Below, piece after piece: positions 1 to 7,311 of a stretch of DNA of 61,298 nucleotides. This DNA comes from Candidatus Hopanoidivorans cymbastelae (GTDB lineage Bacteria; Actinomycetota; Acidimicrobiia; Acidimicrobiales; Hopanoidiivorantaceae): NCBI GenBank assembly GCA_028283145.1, contig JAPYNY010000016.1, positions 1-61,298 on the forward strand, written 5' to 3'. Within the stretch, counting starts at the first letter, position 1. Each line of letters begins with the position of its first letter. The notes under the pieces are model-generated. The model was given only the letters and a program-made list of their open reading frames with translations. It searched no databases and was not told where the DNA came from. A program made the position numbers and the translations under genes.

Positions 1-423
1 CTTGTCATACCTCTTCTTGCGCCTAGCCAAAGCCAACTGAACCTTGACATGCCTCCCACTGAAATACAACGACAAGACAATCAACGTCAACGGCTGCTGC
101 TCCATCTTCTTGCGGAGCCGCTGTATCTCCCTGCGATGCAACAACAACTTCCTAGGACGATCAGACCCCACACGAAAAGCAACAACCGACCGCGCATACA
201 CAGGAACCCTCATACCCAACAACCAAACCTCACCCCCCCTGATCTGGGCATATGCCTCCGCTATTTCAACTTGGCTCTCTCTGATGGATTTGACTTCGCT
301 GCCAACCAGCGCAATACCTGCTTCAACGGTTTCCAAAATTTCAAAATCACGCTTGGCTCGCCTGTTGGAGGCGACTACCAAAGATTTTTCGTGTCCGCTT
401 TTTCGACGCTCAGGAGAAGTCAT
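1..423 (-). CDS. smpB: SsrA-binding protein SmpB (3' end cut by window edge)
   Basis: SmpB binds tmRNA and delivers it to stalled ribosomes for trans-translation. The minus strand is open for 141 codons from ATG at 423 to base 1. The N-terminus has the family hallmarks VASNRRAKRDFEILE, GIALVGSEVKSIR and AEAYAQIRGGEVWLLGM, followed by RPRKLLLHRREI. The visible C-terminus is VKVQLALARRKKRYDK, where the basic tail that enters the decoding site begins. The last residues and the stop lie outside the window. The gene is divergent from the JAMM gene, with 48 bp between the starts. The plus-strand ORFs covering this stretch are shadows. The identification is firm. Confidence 0.95.
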   Translation of the reverse strand, partial: MTSPERRKSGHEKSLVVASNRRAKRDFEILETVEAGIALVGSEVKSIRESQVEIAEAYAQIRGGEVWLLGMRVPVYARSVVAFRVGSDRPRKLLLHRREIQRLRKKMEQQPLTLIVLSLYFSGRHVKVQLALARRKKRYDK

Positions 424-471
424 TGAACTTAGGTTATTTTAGGCTGATTTTGGCGGTAGCCTTTATTAGAA

Positions 472-972
472 GTGTTGGAACTTCCTGCTCAAATTTACTC
501 AGAGATACTAGCTCATGCCAGAGCTGGGCTACCTCATGAGGCGTGTGGGCAGTTCGCCGGTTCAAGAGACAGCAGGCAGAACAGTTCGGCCATGGCGCAA
601 AACAGCGGTGACGGCAAGGGGGGTGGCATCGACAGTGCTATTCATATTGTTGATGAAGCAGTCCGTGTGGAAAAATTTTTCCCTATGACCAATGCTGCTG
701 CCTCTGAGAAAATTTACCGCCTCGACGGGTTGGAAATGCTGCAGGTTGAAGACCAAGCTGAGACAGAAGGGTTGTCAATCATAGGGGTGATGCACTCCCA
801 CACACATACCACCGCATATCCTTCGCCCACCGATGTGGCAGATGCCGCCCGTTTTGACCCCTTTGGAACGATGCACTTCATCATCGTTTCCTTGAAGCAC
901 CCCGAGCCGCAGCTGAGAAGTTATCGCATTAGAAGCGGCAAGATATTTGAAGAGGAAGTCAGGCTTTGCTAG
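472..972 (+). CDS. JAMM/MPN+ metalloprotease (Mec/prokaryotic JAB family)
   Basis: The 166-aa protein carries a complete JAMM zinc-protease signature: Glu23 in PHEACG, then His108-x-His110-x7-Ser118-x2-Asp121 (HSHTHTTAYPSPTD). In mycobacteria the homologue Mec lies beside cysO and cysM and removes the newly made cysteine from the CysO C-terminus. Family members generally act on ubiquitin-like proteins ending in Gly-Gly. Here cysM follows after 82 bp, but no cysO lies between them. Translation starts at GTG 472, with TTG 475 as an alternative. A Gly/Ser-rich insert (about residues 30-55) separates the glutamate from the core. The substrate is not known; see the finding on the TtuA fusion. Confidence 0.88.
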   Translation: MLELPAQIYSEILAHARAGLPHEACGQFAGSRDSRQNSSAMAQNSGDGKGGGIDSAIHIVDEAVRVEKFFPMTNAAASEKIYRLDGLEMLQVEDQAETEGLSIIGVMHSHTHTTAYPSPTDVADAARFDPFGTMHFIIVSLKHPEPQLRSYRIRSGKIFEEEVRLC

Positions 973-1054
973 ATTCAACAAGCCAACATCGGCAGAAGTT
1001 TTTTGCTTCACCAGTTCTTGAATCTCAGCGTGAAACCAGGAATTGCCAGAATTT

Positions 1055-2005
1055 ATGACTCGTCACGATTCAGTTTTGGACCTCATTGGCAACACGCCAA
1101 TGGTGGATGTCAGCCAGCTCAGCCCAAATTCCAAAGTCAAGCTGTTTGCCAAGCTAGAAAGCGACAACCCAGCTGGCTCGGTAAAAGACCGAATAGCCAA
1201 GGCTATGGTAGCAGATGCTGAGAAAAAAGGTGTTTTGGCTCCTGGCGATACTATTTTGGAGCCGTCTTCGGGAAACACTGGCATAGCCCTAGCGTTGATT
1301 GCCCGTCTGAAGGGTTATGTGCTGAAAGTTGTCCTGCCTGAAAATGTGTCAATTGAAAGGCGGCAGCTGCTGGAAGTTTTTGGAGCCGAAATCATACCTT
1401 CGCCCGGCGAAGAGGGTTCCAACGGAGCCGTGCGCCTAGCAGAGAAGTTGGCCGCAGAAAATCCTGACTGGGTTTTTCTATATCAGTATGGCAACGATGC
1501 CAACCCCAGATGTCACTATGAGACAACCGGTCCTGAGATTTTGCAAGATTGCCCTGAGATTAGCCACTTTGTAGCAGGGTTGGGCACCAGTGGAACTTTG
1601 ATGGGGGTGGGAAGGTATCTGAAGGAGCAACGACCGGATGTGAAAATTTATGCTGTAGAGCCCCCAGCTGGTGAGTTGGTGCAAGGCTTGCGCAGCGTGG
1701 ATGATGGTTATATTCCGCCAATTTATGAAAACTGGGGAGCTGCTGATTTGCTGGACGGCAAAAGCATTGTGCGGCCCAAAGACTCGCTGTTGGGTGTGAG
1801 GCAATTAGCTGAAGAAGCCGGACTATTTGTGGGGATTTCTTCTGGGGCTGCTTTGGCGGGAGCCTTGAAAATCGCCAACCAAATTGATCAAGGTGCGATT
1901 GTTTTCATTGTGTGCGATGGAGGTTGGAAGTATCTGTCCACCAATGCTTGGAGCGCTCCCTTGGATGAAGCCATAGCCGACGCCGAGAAAATTATCTACT
2001 TCTAG
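1055..2005 (+). CDS. cysM: Cysteine synthase CysM (CysO/O-phosphoserine-type)
   Basis: PLP-dependent beta-replacement enzyme, 316 aa. The PLP lysine is Lys44 in NPAGSVKDR, followed by the substrate loop SSGNTG (71-76) and the phosphate-binding GLGTSGT. The N-terminus MTRHDSVLDLIGNTP closely matches mycobacterial CysM, which uses O-phosphoserine and CysO thiocarboxylate. Arg213 in GLRSVDDGY lies at the position that gives O-phosphoserine preference in that enzyme (alignment by eye), and the C-terminal GGWKYLST motif is shared. I chose ATG 1055 because AAACCAGGA lies upstream; a TTG at 1043 would add four residues. The missing neighbouring cysO is unusual for this type. Confidence 0.93.
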   Translation: MTRHDSVLDLIGNTPMVDVSQLSPNSKVKLFAKLESDNPAGSVKDRIAKAMVADAEKKGVLAPGDTILEPSSGNTGIALALIARLKGYVLKVVLPENVSIERRQLLEVFGAEIIPSPGEEGSNGAVRLAEKLAAENPDWVFLYQYGNDANPRCHYETTGPEILQDCPEISHFVAGLGTSGTLMGVGRYLKEQRPDVKIYAVEPPAGELVQGLRSVDDGYIPPIYENWGAADLLDGKSIVRPKDSLLGVRQLAEEAGLFVGISSGAALAGALKIANQIDQGAIVFIVCDGGWKYLSTNAWSAPLDEAIADAEKIIYF

Positions 2006-2186
2006 GGGGCAAAACAGGGTTCTAGAGCGCAAACCGGGGGTAGAGATGAGGGGTGACCTAACCTGCCAGGAATCAAAGAGGTTCTGGCTTGGCTTGGGAT
2101 GGGGTGGTGGCGCCAGAAGCACCTAGATAGGGCTAGGCGCCCAGCAGGACTGGCTTTAGTTGACACTAACCGAATAGAGAAACTGA

Positions 2187-2220
2187 AGTTGGGAGACTGC
2201 CTTACGACAGCCTCCCAACT
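2187..2220. terminator. Inverted repeat between convergent genes, possible bidirectional terminator
   Basis: AGTTGGGAG (2187-2195) pairs with CTCCCAACT (2212-2220), and three more pairs form inside after one mismatch. It lies between the convergent cysM and nucleotidase genes, where a shared terminator is expected. No long T-run follows on either strand, so factor-independent termination is only possible. Confidence 0.4.
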
Positions 2221-2275
2221 ATGTTAATTCAGCTCTTTGATATAAAGGGCTGGAGTTTTGAAGTCTGGGACTGAG

Positions 2276-4150
2276 CTAGCCTGCAGTGGCGTCTTCTTCC
2301 GGAACAGATGCAGGTGTTTCGGCGCTCTCCAGTGCTACAATGCGCCCTTCGCCACCCTCTGGGAAATCAGCTGCTGTAATTTGGCCACCCAAATTATCGC
2401 TGATATATCTCGCCAGCGATGCCTGATAAGACACCCCAAGCCTGGTGAACCTGAAGTCGTCTATCGGGTAGCAGTCGCCGCCGTTCGCCAAGAAGTCAAT
2501 TGTCGCCAGCACTACAGGTGGCCCATCCACAACCTGGCCGTCTTGCACGATAACTGTGCCGTCATCGAGCACAACTTGGCGCACTCGGCTTCCTTCGTTG
2601 CCGGTCAGTTCACAATCTCCGTCCCGGTTGATCTCACGTGCTGGAGCAGATGGGTCGTAAGTCAGGGTCATGCCAGCCAGCTGGGCGAATTGCCCGCAAG
2701 TGCCTGGCACGCAGTCTATGGCTTGCTCAAGCATAATCTTGAAGGTATCCCGCGGCAGTTCCAGAACCACCACGAAGTTGGAGAATGGTGCAATGTCGAA
2801 GGTATCGGCTGTGGTGATCTCTCCGGCAGGAATCACTGAGTCATTGCGGATGCCCCCGCCATTTTGCAAACCCACTTGGGCAGTGGGAGCCCCAAATGCG
2901 TCAGCCAAGCTCCTGGCATGTTCAAGCATGGATTCAGCCATGAGGTTGCCCAAGTTGGTTTCGGTGGTGCGCACCATGGACCGACGCCCGTCCAAACCTA
3001 CTTCACTGGTGCCGATGACATCTGTTTGCAAGCTAGCCAAGGCTTCGCTGAGCGGCTCTACAACAGCAGTTTGAACTGCCGGGTCGGGAGTGCCATCCAA
3101 GGCTACGCCTACAGTCCGGCCCCTGTGAGAAAATACATTGCCGTCTGTATCAAAAGTGATGTTCAGCTCTCCAATGCAGCGATACCCTCCAGGAGCGGTG
3201 ATGACAGGCGTGGAGTTGCCGTCAGCGTTTATATCGGCCAGAGGATAGATGCCCGCTGGTTCCTCTTGCGGCAGGCAAGTGCTGTTGTCGTTGGATAACA
3301 ACTCGTCACCACCACCAGCGATCACAACATCCACACCTGAAAGCTGTGGCACCAACTCAAGTTCTTCAGTTACGGACTGAAGATGGCTGATAAGGATAAT
3401 GATGTTCACCCCTTCTGAGGTGAGCCGTCGCGCTTCGGCATTGACAGCTTCTGCCACATTGCCTACCACCACGCCACGTGGACTTGAGATGTTGGGCAGC
3501 TGGGGAGTAATGGCGCCGATGACGCCAACGGAAACATCGCCATATTCCACAACGGTGCTTTTCGCCAGACGGCCTTCTTCGGCTACGGCCACCAGCACAG
3601 GCTCAGCCGAGAAATCAATGTTGGCCGACACGAAAGGCACGGCAGGGTCAAAGCCGGAGATAAAGGCAGCAGTCACATCTGGGCCAAGGTCGAAGTCGTG
3701 ATTGCCCAAAGTCATTGCATCATAGATCCCGCTGAGCGCTATGGAGTCATAATAAGGTGTGCCACGCTCTAAGCTGACGTTCAACTCCTTGGATGCCAGG
3801 AAGTTGTCGCCCGCTGTAAGCGTTATCACGCCATCTGAGGTAGAAGCCGCTTGCAGCTCTTTGATGGCAGCTACAAAGCGGGCAACTCCAGGAAAGCCAT
3901 TGTCCTCATTGGGCAGTAATTGCGACTCTCCATCGTTGTTGTGCAGAATGGTAAGCGTGAAGCCACCTTCCTCTGGGGGTTCTTGAGCAATGACGGAACG
4001 CGCTACAGCCACAGCTGTGGAGCCGAGTAATGCCACGGCAGCAAGCACTGCCATGAAGCGTCGCCATGACAGACGACTGGTGTGTGTTATGTCTCTGCGG
4101 TGTATCGCAGTGTGAGTTTGTTTTGAAGTCATGAGTTGATAATAGTGCAT
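2276..4150 (-). CDS. Secreted 5'-nucleotidase/metallophosphatase-like protein, variant active site
   Basis: The 624-aa protein has an N-terminal export signal: a basic stretch around RLSWRR, then a hydrophobic segment (about residues 32-50). The rest follows the UshA/5'-nucleotidase layout, with a metallophosphatase domain (about 63-330) and a 5'-nucleotidase C-terminal domain (about 345-600) containing GNLMAESML and LQNGGGIR. Metal motifs seen are D73, GD115N and GNH151D. The usual NDxHG reads NNDGES, so histidine is replaced by Glu75, and the usual GHxH region reads AGGGDELL. These changes suggest a distinct subfamily or substrate. ATG 4150 or ATG 4132 could be the start. It is convergent with cysM and divergent from murI. 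Confidence 0.82.
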   Translation of the reverse strand: MHYYQLMTSKQTHTAIHRRDITHTSRLSWRRFMAVLAAVALLGSTAVAVARSVIAQEPPEEGGFTLTILHNNDGESQLLPNEDNGFPGVARFVAAIKELQAASTSDGVITLTAGDNFLASKELNVSLERGTPYYDSIALSGIYDAMTLGNHDFDLGPDVTAAFISGFDPAVPFVSANIDFSAEPVLVAVAEEGRLAKSTVVEYGDVSVGVIGAITPQLPNISSPRGVVVGNVAEAVNAEARRLTSEGVNIIILISHLQSVTEELELVPQLSGVDVVIAGGGDELLSNDNSTCLPQEEPAGIYPLADINADGNSTPVITAPGGYRCIGELNITFDTDGNVFSHRGRTVGVALDGTPDPAVQTAVVEPLSEALASLQTDVIGTSEVGLDGRRSMVRTTETNLGNLMAESMLEHARSLADAFGAPTAQVGLQNGGGIRNDSVIPAGEITTADTFDIAPFSNFVVVLELPRDTFKIMLEQAIDCVPGTCGQFAQLAGMTLTYDPSAPAREINRDGDCELTGNEGSRVRQVVLDDGTVIVQDGQVVDGPPVVLATIDFLANGGDCYPIDDFRFTRLGVSYQASLARYISDNLGGQITAADFPEGGEGRIVALESAETPASVPEEDATAG

Positions 4151-4165
4151 ATGTCTGACAAGAGT

Positions 4166-4195
4166 TTGAAACTTAAGTTAACAAGGCATTAAATT
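4166..4195 (+). promoter_or_regulatory. Candidate promoter for murI-rph-rdgB
   Basis: TTGAAA (4166-4171) and TAAATT (4190-4195) are separated by 18 bp in the 91-bp spacer between the divergent nucleotidase and murI genes. Predicted transcription would start about 4202, giving a roughly 40-nt leader before the GTG at 4242. The call rests on sequence match alone. Confidence 0.4.
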
Positions 4196-4241
4196 TCTCT
4201 GCTCCCCGGCTAGTCAGATGCCTTGCGTAAGCTAGAAAGAA

Positions 4242-5183
4242 GTGATCCAGCAGGATTTGAACACACCACTTGGCAGTCAGTTTGGCGAGCCTTTCAGCTG
4301 CCGTCCCATAGGCATTTTCGACAGTGGTGTAGGTGGTCTGACTGTGGCTTCTGCGCTGATTGACTTGTTACCCAACGAAAACATCGTATATTTCGGCGAC
4401 ACCGCCAGATATCCCTATGGCAGCAAGTCCTCCCAGCGGGTCAGACAGGCCTCAGTTCAAGTTGCCCAGTTTTTAGTGGAGCAGTTAGACGCCAAATTAC
4501 TGGTTGTAGCTTGCAATACGGCATCGGCGGTGTGTTTGTCTTACGAGCAGGGAGACCCCACCCATGAATCACAAAGCAGAACCGGGAACTCTTGCTTGGA
4601 TAATTTAGCTATTCCGGTGGTGGGGGTCATCAACCCAGGAGTTCAGGCCCTAGCCAAGGTGTCAAAGTTCAAGCGCATCGGGGTCATAGCTACCACGGGC
4701 ACGGTTGCTTCAGGTGCCTATCAAAAAGCCATGCGCCAAGCCGCGCCAGACATTGAACTGACCTGCTTGGCTTGCCCTGGTTTTGTGGAGTTCGTGGAGC
4801 GGGGCGAGACCGATAGCCAGCAGACCATGATTTTAGCCAGACGGCTTTTGGCGCCCCTGATTGACGCCAAGGTGGAAGCCTTGCTCTTGGGGTGCACCCA
4901 CTATCCATTTTTGGCCAGAGTGATCGGAGAGGTCATGGGCCCAAACGTTGTGCTGGTGTCTTCGGCCGACGAAACCGCTTTCGCGGTGCGAAATGTGTTG
5001 GCAGAAACTGGATTGGGCATAACCGACCCGCACCCCAGCCCAGCTAAGCAACGTTGGATTGTCTCAGGAGAAGACAAGTGGTTTAAAGAGTTAGGTGTGG
5101 AGCGGCTCGGTCTGCCCATTGACACCGTAGAAGTTCATCAATTTGTCCCCCAAATTTTAGGAGTTGAGTATGCGTCCAAGTGA
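4242..5183 (+). CDS. murI: Glutamate racemase
   Basis: MurI makes D-glutamate for peptidoglycan. The 313-aa protein has IGIFDSGVGGLTV, YFGDTARYPYG, the first catalytic cysteine Cys91 in VACNTASA and the second, Cys218, in LLGCTHYPF. An extra stretch of about 15 residues follows the first cysteine motif (EQGDPTHESQSRTG). Translation begins at GTG 4242. The stop overlaps the rph start by 14 bp, so the two genes are probably translationally coupled. The murI-rph-rdgB order is common in actinobacteria. Confidence 0.96.
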   Translation: MIQQDLNTPLGSQFGEPFSCRPIGIFDSGVGGLTVASALIDLLPNENIVYFGDTARYPYGSKSSQRVRQASVQVAQFLVEQLDAKLLVVACNTASAVCLSYEQGDPTHESQSRTGNSCLDNLAIPVVGVINPGVQALAKVSKFKRIGVIATTGTVASGAYQKAMRQAAPDIELTCLACPGFVEFVERGETDSQQTMILARRLLAPLIDAKVEALLLGCTHYPFLARVIGEVMGPNVVLVSSADETAFAVRNVLAETGLGITDPHPSPAKQRWIVSGEDKWFKELGVERLGLPIDTVEVHQFVPQILGVEYASK

Positions 5184-5904
5184 TCGTCGTCCAGACGAGT
5201 TGCGGTCGATTTCGTTTGTGAGGGACTTCACCAAGATGGCTCCGGGGGCGGTCTTGTCCTGCTATGGCGACACGCAGGTGTTGTGCACAGTTTCCTATGA
5301 CCCTGAGGTTCCGCCTTGGATACGAGGCAAGGGAGTCGGCTGGGTTACATCGGAATATTCAATGCTGCCTGGTTCTACGACAGAGCGTGCCAGGCGAGAA
5401 ATTGCCTCGGGCAGGCTAAAAGGTCGCACCCAGGAGATTCAGCGGCTTATCGGGCGCAGCCTGCGAGCGGTGTGCAACTTGTCTCAGATAGGGGAGTGTT
5501 CGCTGTTTGTGGACTGCGATGTGTTGCAAGCCGATGGCGGCACACGCACTGCTGCTATCTCAGGAGCTTGCTTGGCACTGCATGATGCCGGCACCAGACT
5601 GCTGGCTGAAGGGAAAATCGCAAATCATCCTATAACGCAGTTGTGTGCTGCGGTTTCAGTGGGAATCTTAGAAGGGGAAGGCTTGCTGGATTTGGAATAT
5701 AAGGAAGATCGTATGGCAGAAGTGGATATGAACCTCGTGATGGCGGAAGACAGCAAGTTCATTGAAATTCAAGGCACAGCCGAGAGGCAGACTTTTGATG
5801 CAAGACAGCTGGCCCAAATGATCTCGCTGGCGACCAAAGGCATCACAGAGATTCTGGACAGGCAACGAGAATTTCTGGCTCAGCCTTTGGACGACAGAGC
5901 CTAA
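5170..5904 (+). CDS. rph: Ribonuclease PH
   Basis: RNase PH is a phosphorolytic 3' exoribonuclease that trims tRNA 3' ends. The 244-aa sequence opens with RPSDRRPDELR and carries GDTQVLCTV, RGKGVGWVTSEYSMLP, GRTQEIQRLIGRSLRA and DCDVLQADGGTRTAAI, all typical of the family. ATG 5170 has TTAGGAG six bases upstream and lies inside the end of murI; an in-frame TTG at 5164 is less likely because it overlaps that site. It is followed by rdgB after 61 bp. Confidence 0.96.
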   Translation: MRPSDRRPDELRSISFVRDFTKMAPGAVLSCYGDTQVLCTVSYDPEVPPWIRGKGVGWVTSEYSMLPGSTTERARREIASGRLKGRTQEIQRLIGRSLRAVCNLSQIGECSLFVDCDVLQADGGTRTAAISGACLALHDAGTRLLAEGKIANHPITQLCAAVSVGILEGEGLLDLEYKEDRMAEVDMNLVMAEDSKFIEIQGTAERQTFDARQLAQMISLATKGITEILDRQREFLAQPLDDRA

Positions 5905-5965
5905 AGCTTCCCACAACTTCCCACAATAAGTCCTTGAAAAACCGCGACCCCCACATAACTATGCA

Positions 5966-6577
5966 ATGAAACTCCTAGAACTGGTGACAGCCACTGCCAA
6001 CCCAGACAAACTTCAGGAAATTCAGGCAATCTTGGCGAGCCAAGAAAATCTGGATATTGTGCTGTTGCCCCGCCCGGTCACAGTTCCTGTGCCAGCCGAA
6101 GACGCCGACACTTTGGAGGGAAATGCCCGCATCAAAGCCAAGTGTGTCGCCGACGCAACTGGACGGTTGGCAGTGGCTGATGACACCGGCTTGGAAGTTG
6201 ATGCCCTAGGTGGTGCGCCAGGAGTGTATTCGGCTAGATTTGCCGGCCCGCAAGCTAACTATGAAGACAATGTGGCTGCTCTGTTGGAAGCCTTGGCAGA
6301 TGTACCTGTGCAACGCCGTCAGGCTTGTTTTAGGACCATTGCTTTGGTGCGCGCTCCGGATGGCGCCGAGATCGCAACTGAGGGTGTGCTGGAAGGAGCC
6401 ATTGGGGTGGTTCCCCAAGGCAGTGGCGGCTTTGGTTACGACCCTGTTTTCATCCCCAACGGATACCAGGGACAGACGCTGGCAGAACTTCCAGCCAGAG
6501 AAAAAAACCACATCAGCGCCAGAGGTCAAGCCTTCAGGCAGCTAGCCAAGGCGTTAGGGGCGGCCAAGTTGGGGTGA
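5966..6577 (+). CDS. rdgB: dITP/XTP pyrophosphatase (RdgB/HAM1)
   Basis: This enzyme hydrolyses non-canonical purine triphosphates (dITP, XTP) and keeps them out of DNA. The 203-aa sequence has the N-terminal nucleotide-binding pattern TATANPDKLQEI, then LAVADDTGLEVDALGGAPGVY and, near the end, GGFGYDPVFIP and LPAREKNHISARGQA. All are diagnostic for the Ham1 family. The start is ATG 5966; a preceding ATG at 5961 is closed at once by TGA. It is the last gene of the murI-rph-rdgB run and faces a tRNA-Leu gene on the opposite strand. Confidence 0.95.
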   Translation: MKLLELVTATANPDKLQEIQAILASQENLDIVLLPRPVTVPVPAEDADTLEGNARIKAKCVADATGRLAVADDTGLEVDALGGAPGVYSARFAGPQANYEDNVAALLEALADVPVQRRQACFRTIALVRAPDGAEIATEGVLEGAIGVVPQGSGGFGYDPVFIPNGYQGQTLAELPAREKNHISARGQAFRQLAKALGAAKLG

Positions 6578-6594
6578 CAAGTCAGCCCAAAATG

Positions 6595-6679
6595 TGCGCC
6601 GGGTGGGATTCGAACCCACACGGACCAAAGCCCACAGGGACCTAAACCCTGCGCGTCTGCCAGATTTCGCCACCGGCGC
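6595..6679 (-). tRNA. tRNA-Leu (anticodon TAG)
   Basis: The minus strand folds as an 85-nt class II tRNA. The acceptor GCGCCGG (6673-6679) pairs with CCGGCGC, the anticodon stem CAGGG/CCCTG encloses loop TTTAGGT, so the anticodon is TAG, a variable arm is present, and the T arm is GTGGG-TTCGAAT-CCCAC. The discriminator is A, as in leucine tRNAs. CCA is not encoded. Confidence 0.95.
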
Positions 6680-6744
6680 AAACTGTTTGCCCTGAATACC
6701 GTCTTGTGCGTTAGTTTGCCTATTTTAAGCTAGCCTGCGAATGA

Positions 6745-7311
6745 ATGAATAACACAGAACTATTCCACCAATTTCTTGACGAACAACTCCTCAACGAGCG
6801 TATCATAATGCTTGATTCGGAGGTTACGGCCAAAGTAGCCAGCAACATCATCAAGCAGTTGCTCTACTTGGAAGGCAAAGACAAAAACAAGGACATCTGG
6901 CTCTACATCAACTCCCCTGGCGGGTCGGTAACGGCGGGCATGGCTATCTATGACACTATGCAGTTCGTTACTCCATCCGTGGGCACCATTTGCATGGGTT
7001 TGGGTGCTTCGATGGGGCAGTTCTTGTTATGCGCCGGGGCGTCGGGCAAGCGCTATGCCCTGCCGCACGCTCGCATCTTGATGCATCAGCCCAGCGGGGG
7101 AGTAGAGGGGCAGGCAGCTGATATTGAAATCCAAGCTGAAGAATTCGTTAAAAATAAAATAAAACTCACCGAGTTGTTGGCTGAGCACACCGGTCAGACA
7201 CCTGAAAAGATTGCCGAAGATTCCGACCGTGATCGCTGGTTCTCAGCCACCGAAGCCAAAGATTATGGCATGTTGGACAAAGTGATACTTAGACGGGGCG
7301 AGATGCTATGA
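6745..7311 (+). CDS. clpP: ATP-dependent Clp protease proteolytic subunit, first copy
   Basis: A ClpP serine peptidase subunit of 188 aa with the full triad: Ser89 in GASMG, His114 in LMHQP and Asp163 in DRDRW. Other landmarks are YINSPGGSVTAGMAIYDTM and PHARILMHQPSGG. The second copy is at 16857-17495, beside tig and clpX. Actinobacteria commonly need a mixed ClpP1P2 ring, usually from adjacent genes; here the two are about 10 kb apart. The start is ATG 6745; an ATG at 6741 stops after three codons. The stop overlaps the CoA-transferase start as ATGA. Confidence 0.95.
   Translation: MNNTELFHQFLDEQLLNERIIMLDSEVTAKVASNIIKQLLYLEGKDKNKDIWLYINSPGGSVTAGMAIYDTMQFVTPSVGTICMGLGASMGQFLLCAGASGKRYALPHARILMHQPSGGVEGQAADIEIQAEEFVKNKIKLTELLAEHTGQTPEKIAEDSDRDRWFSATEAKDYGMLDKVILRRGEML

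Noticed and set aside
44..442. Two overlapping plus-strand open frames of 125-132 codons at the window start
   Set aside because: Both are shadows of smpB on the minus strand, whose translation matches the family throughout.
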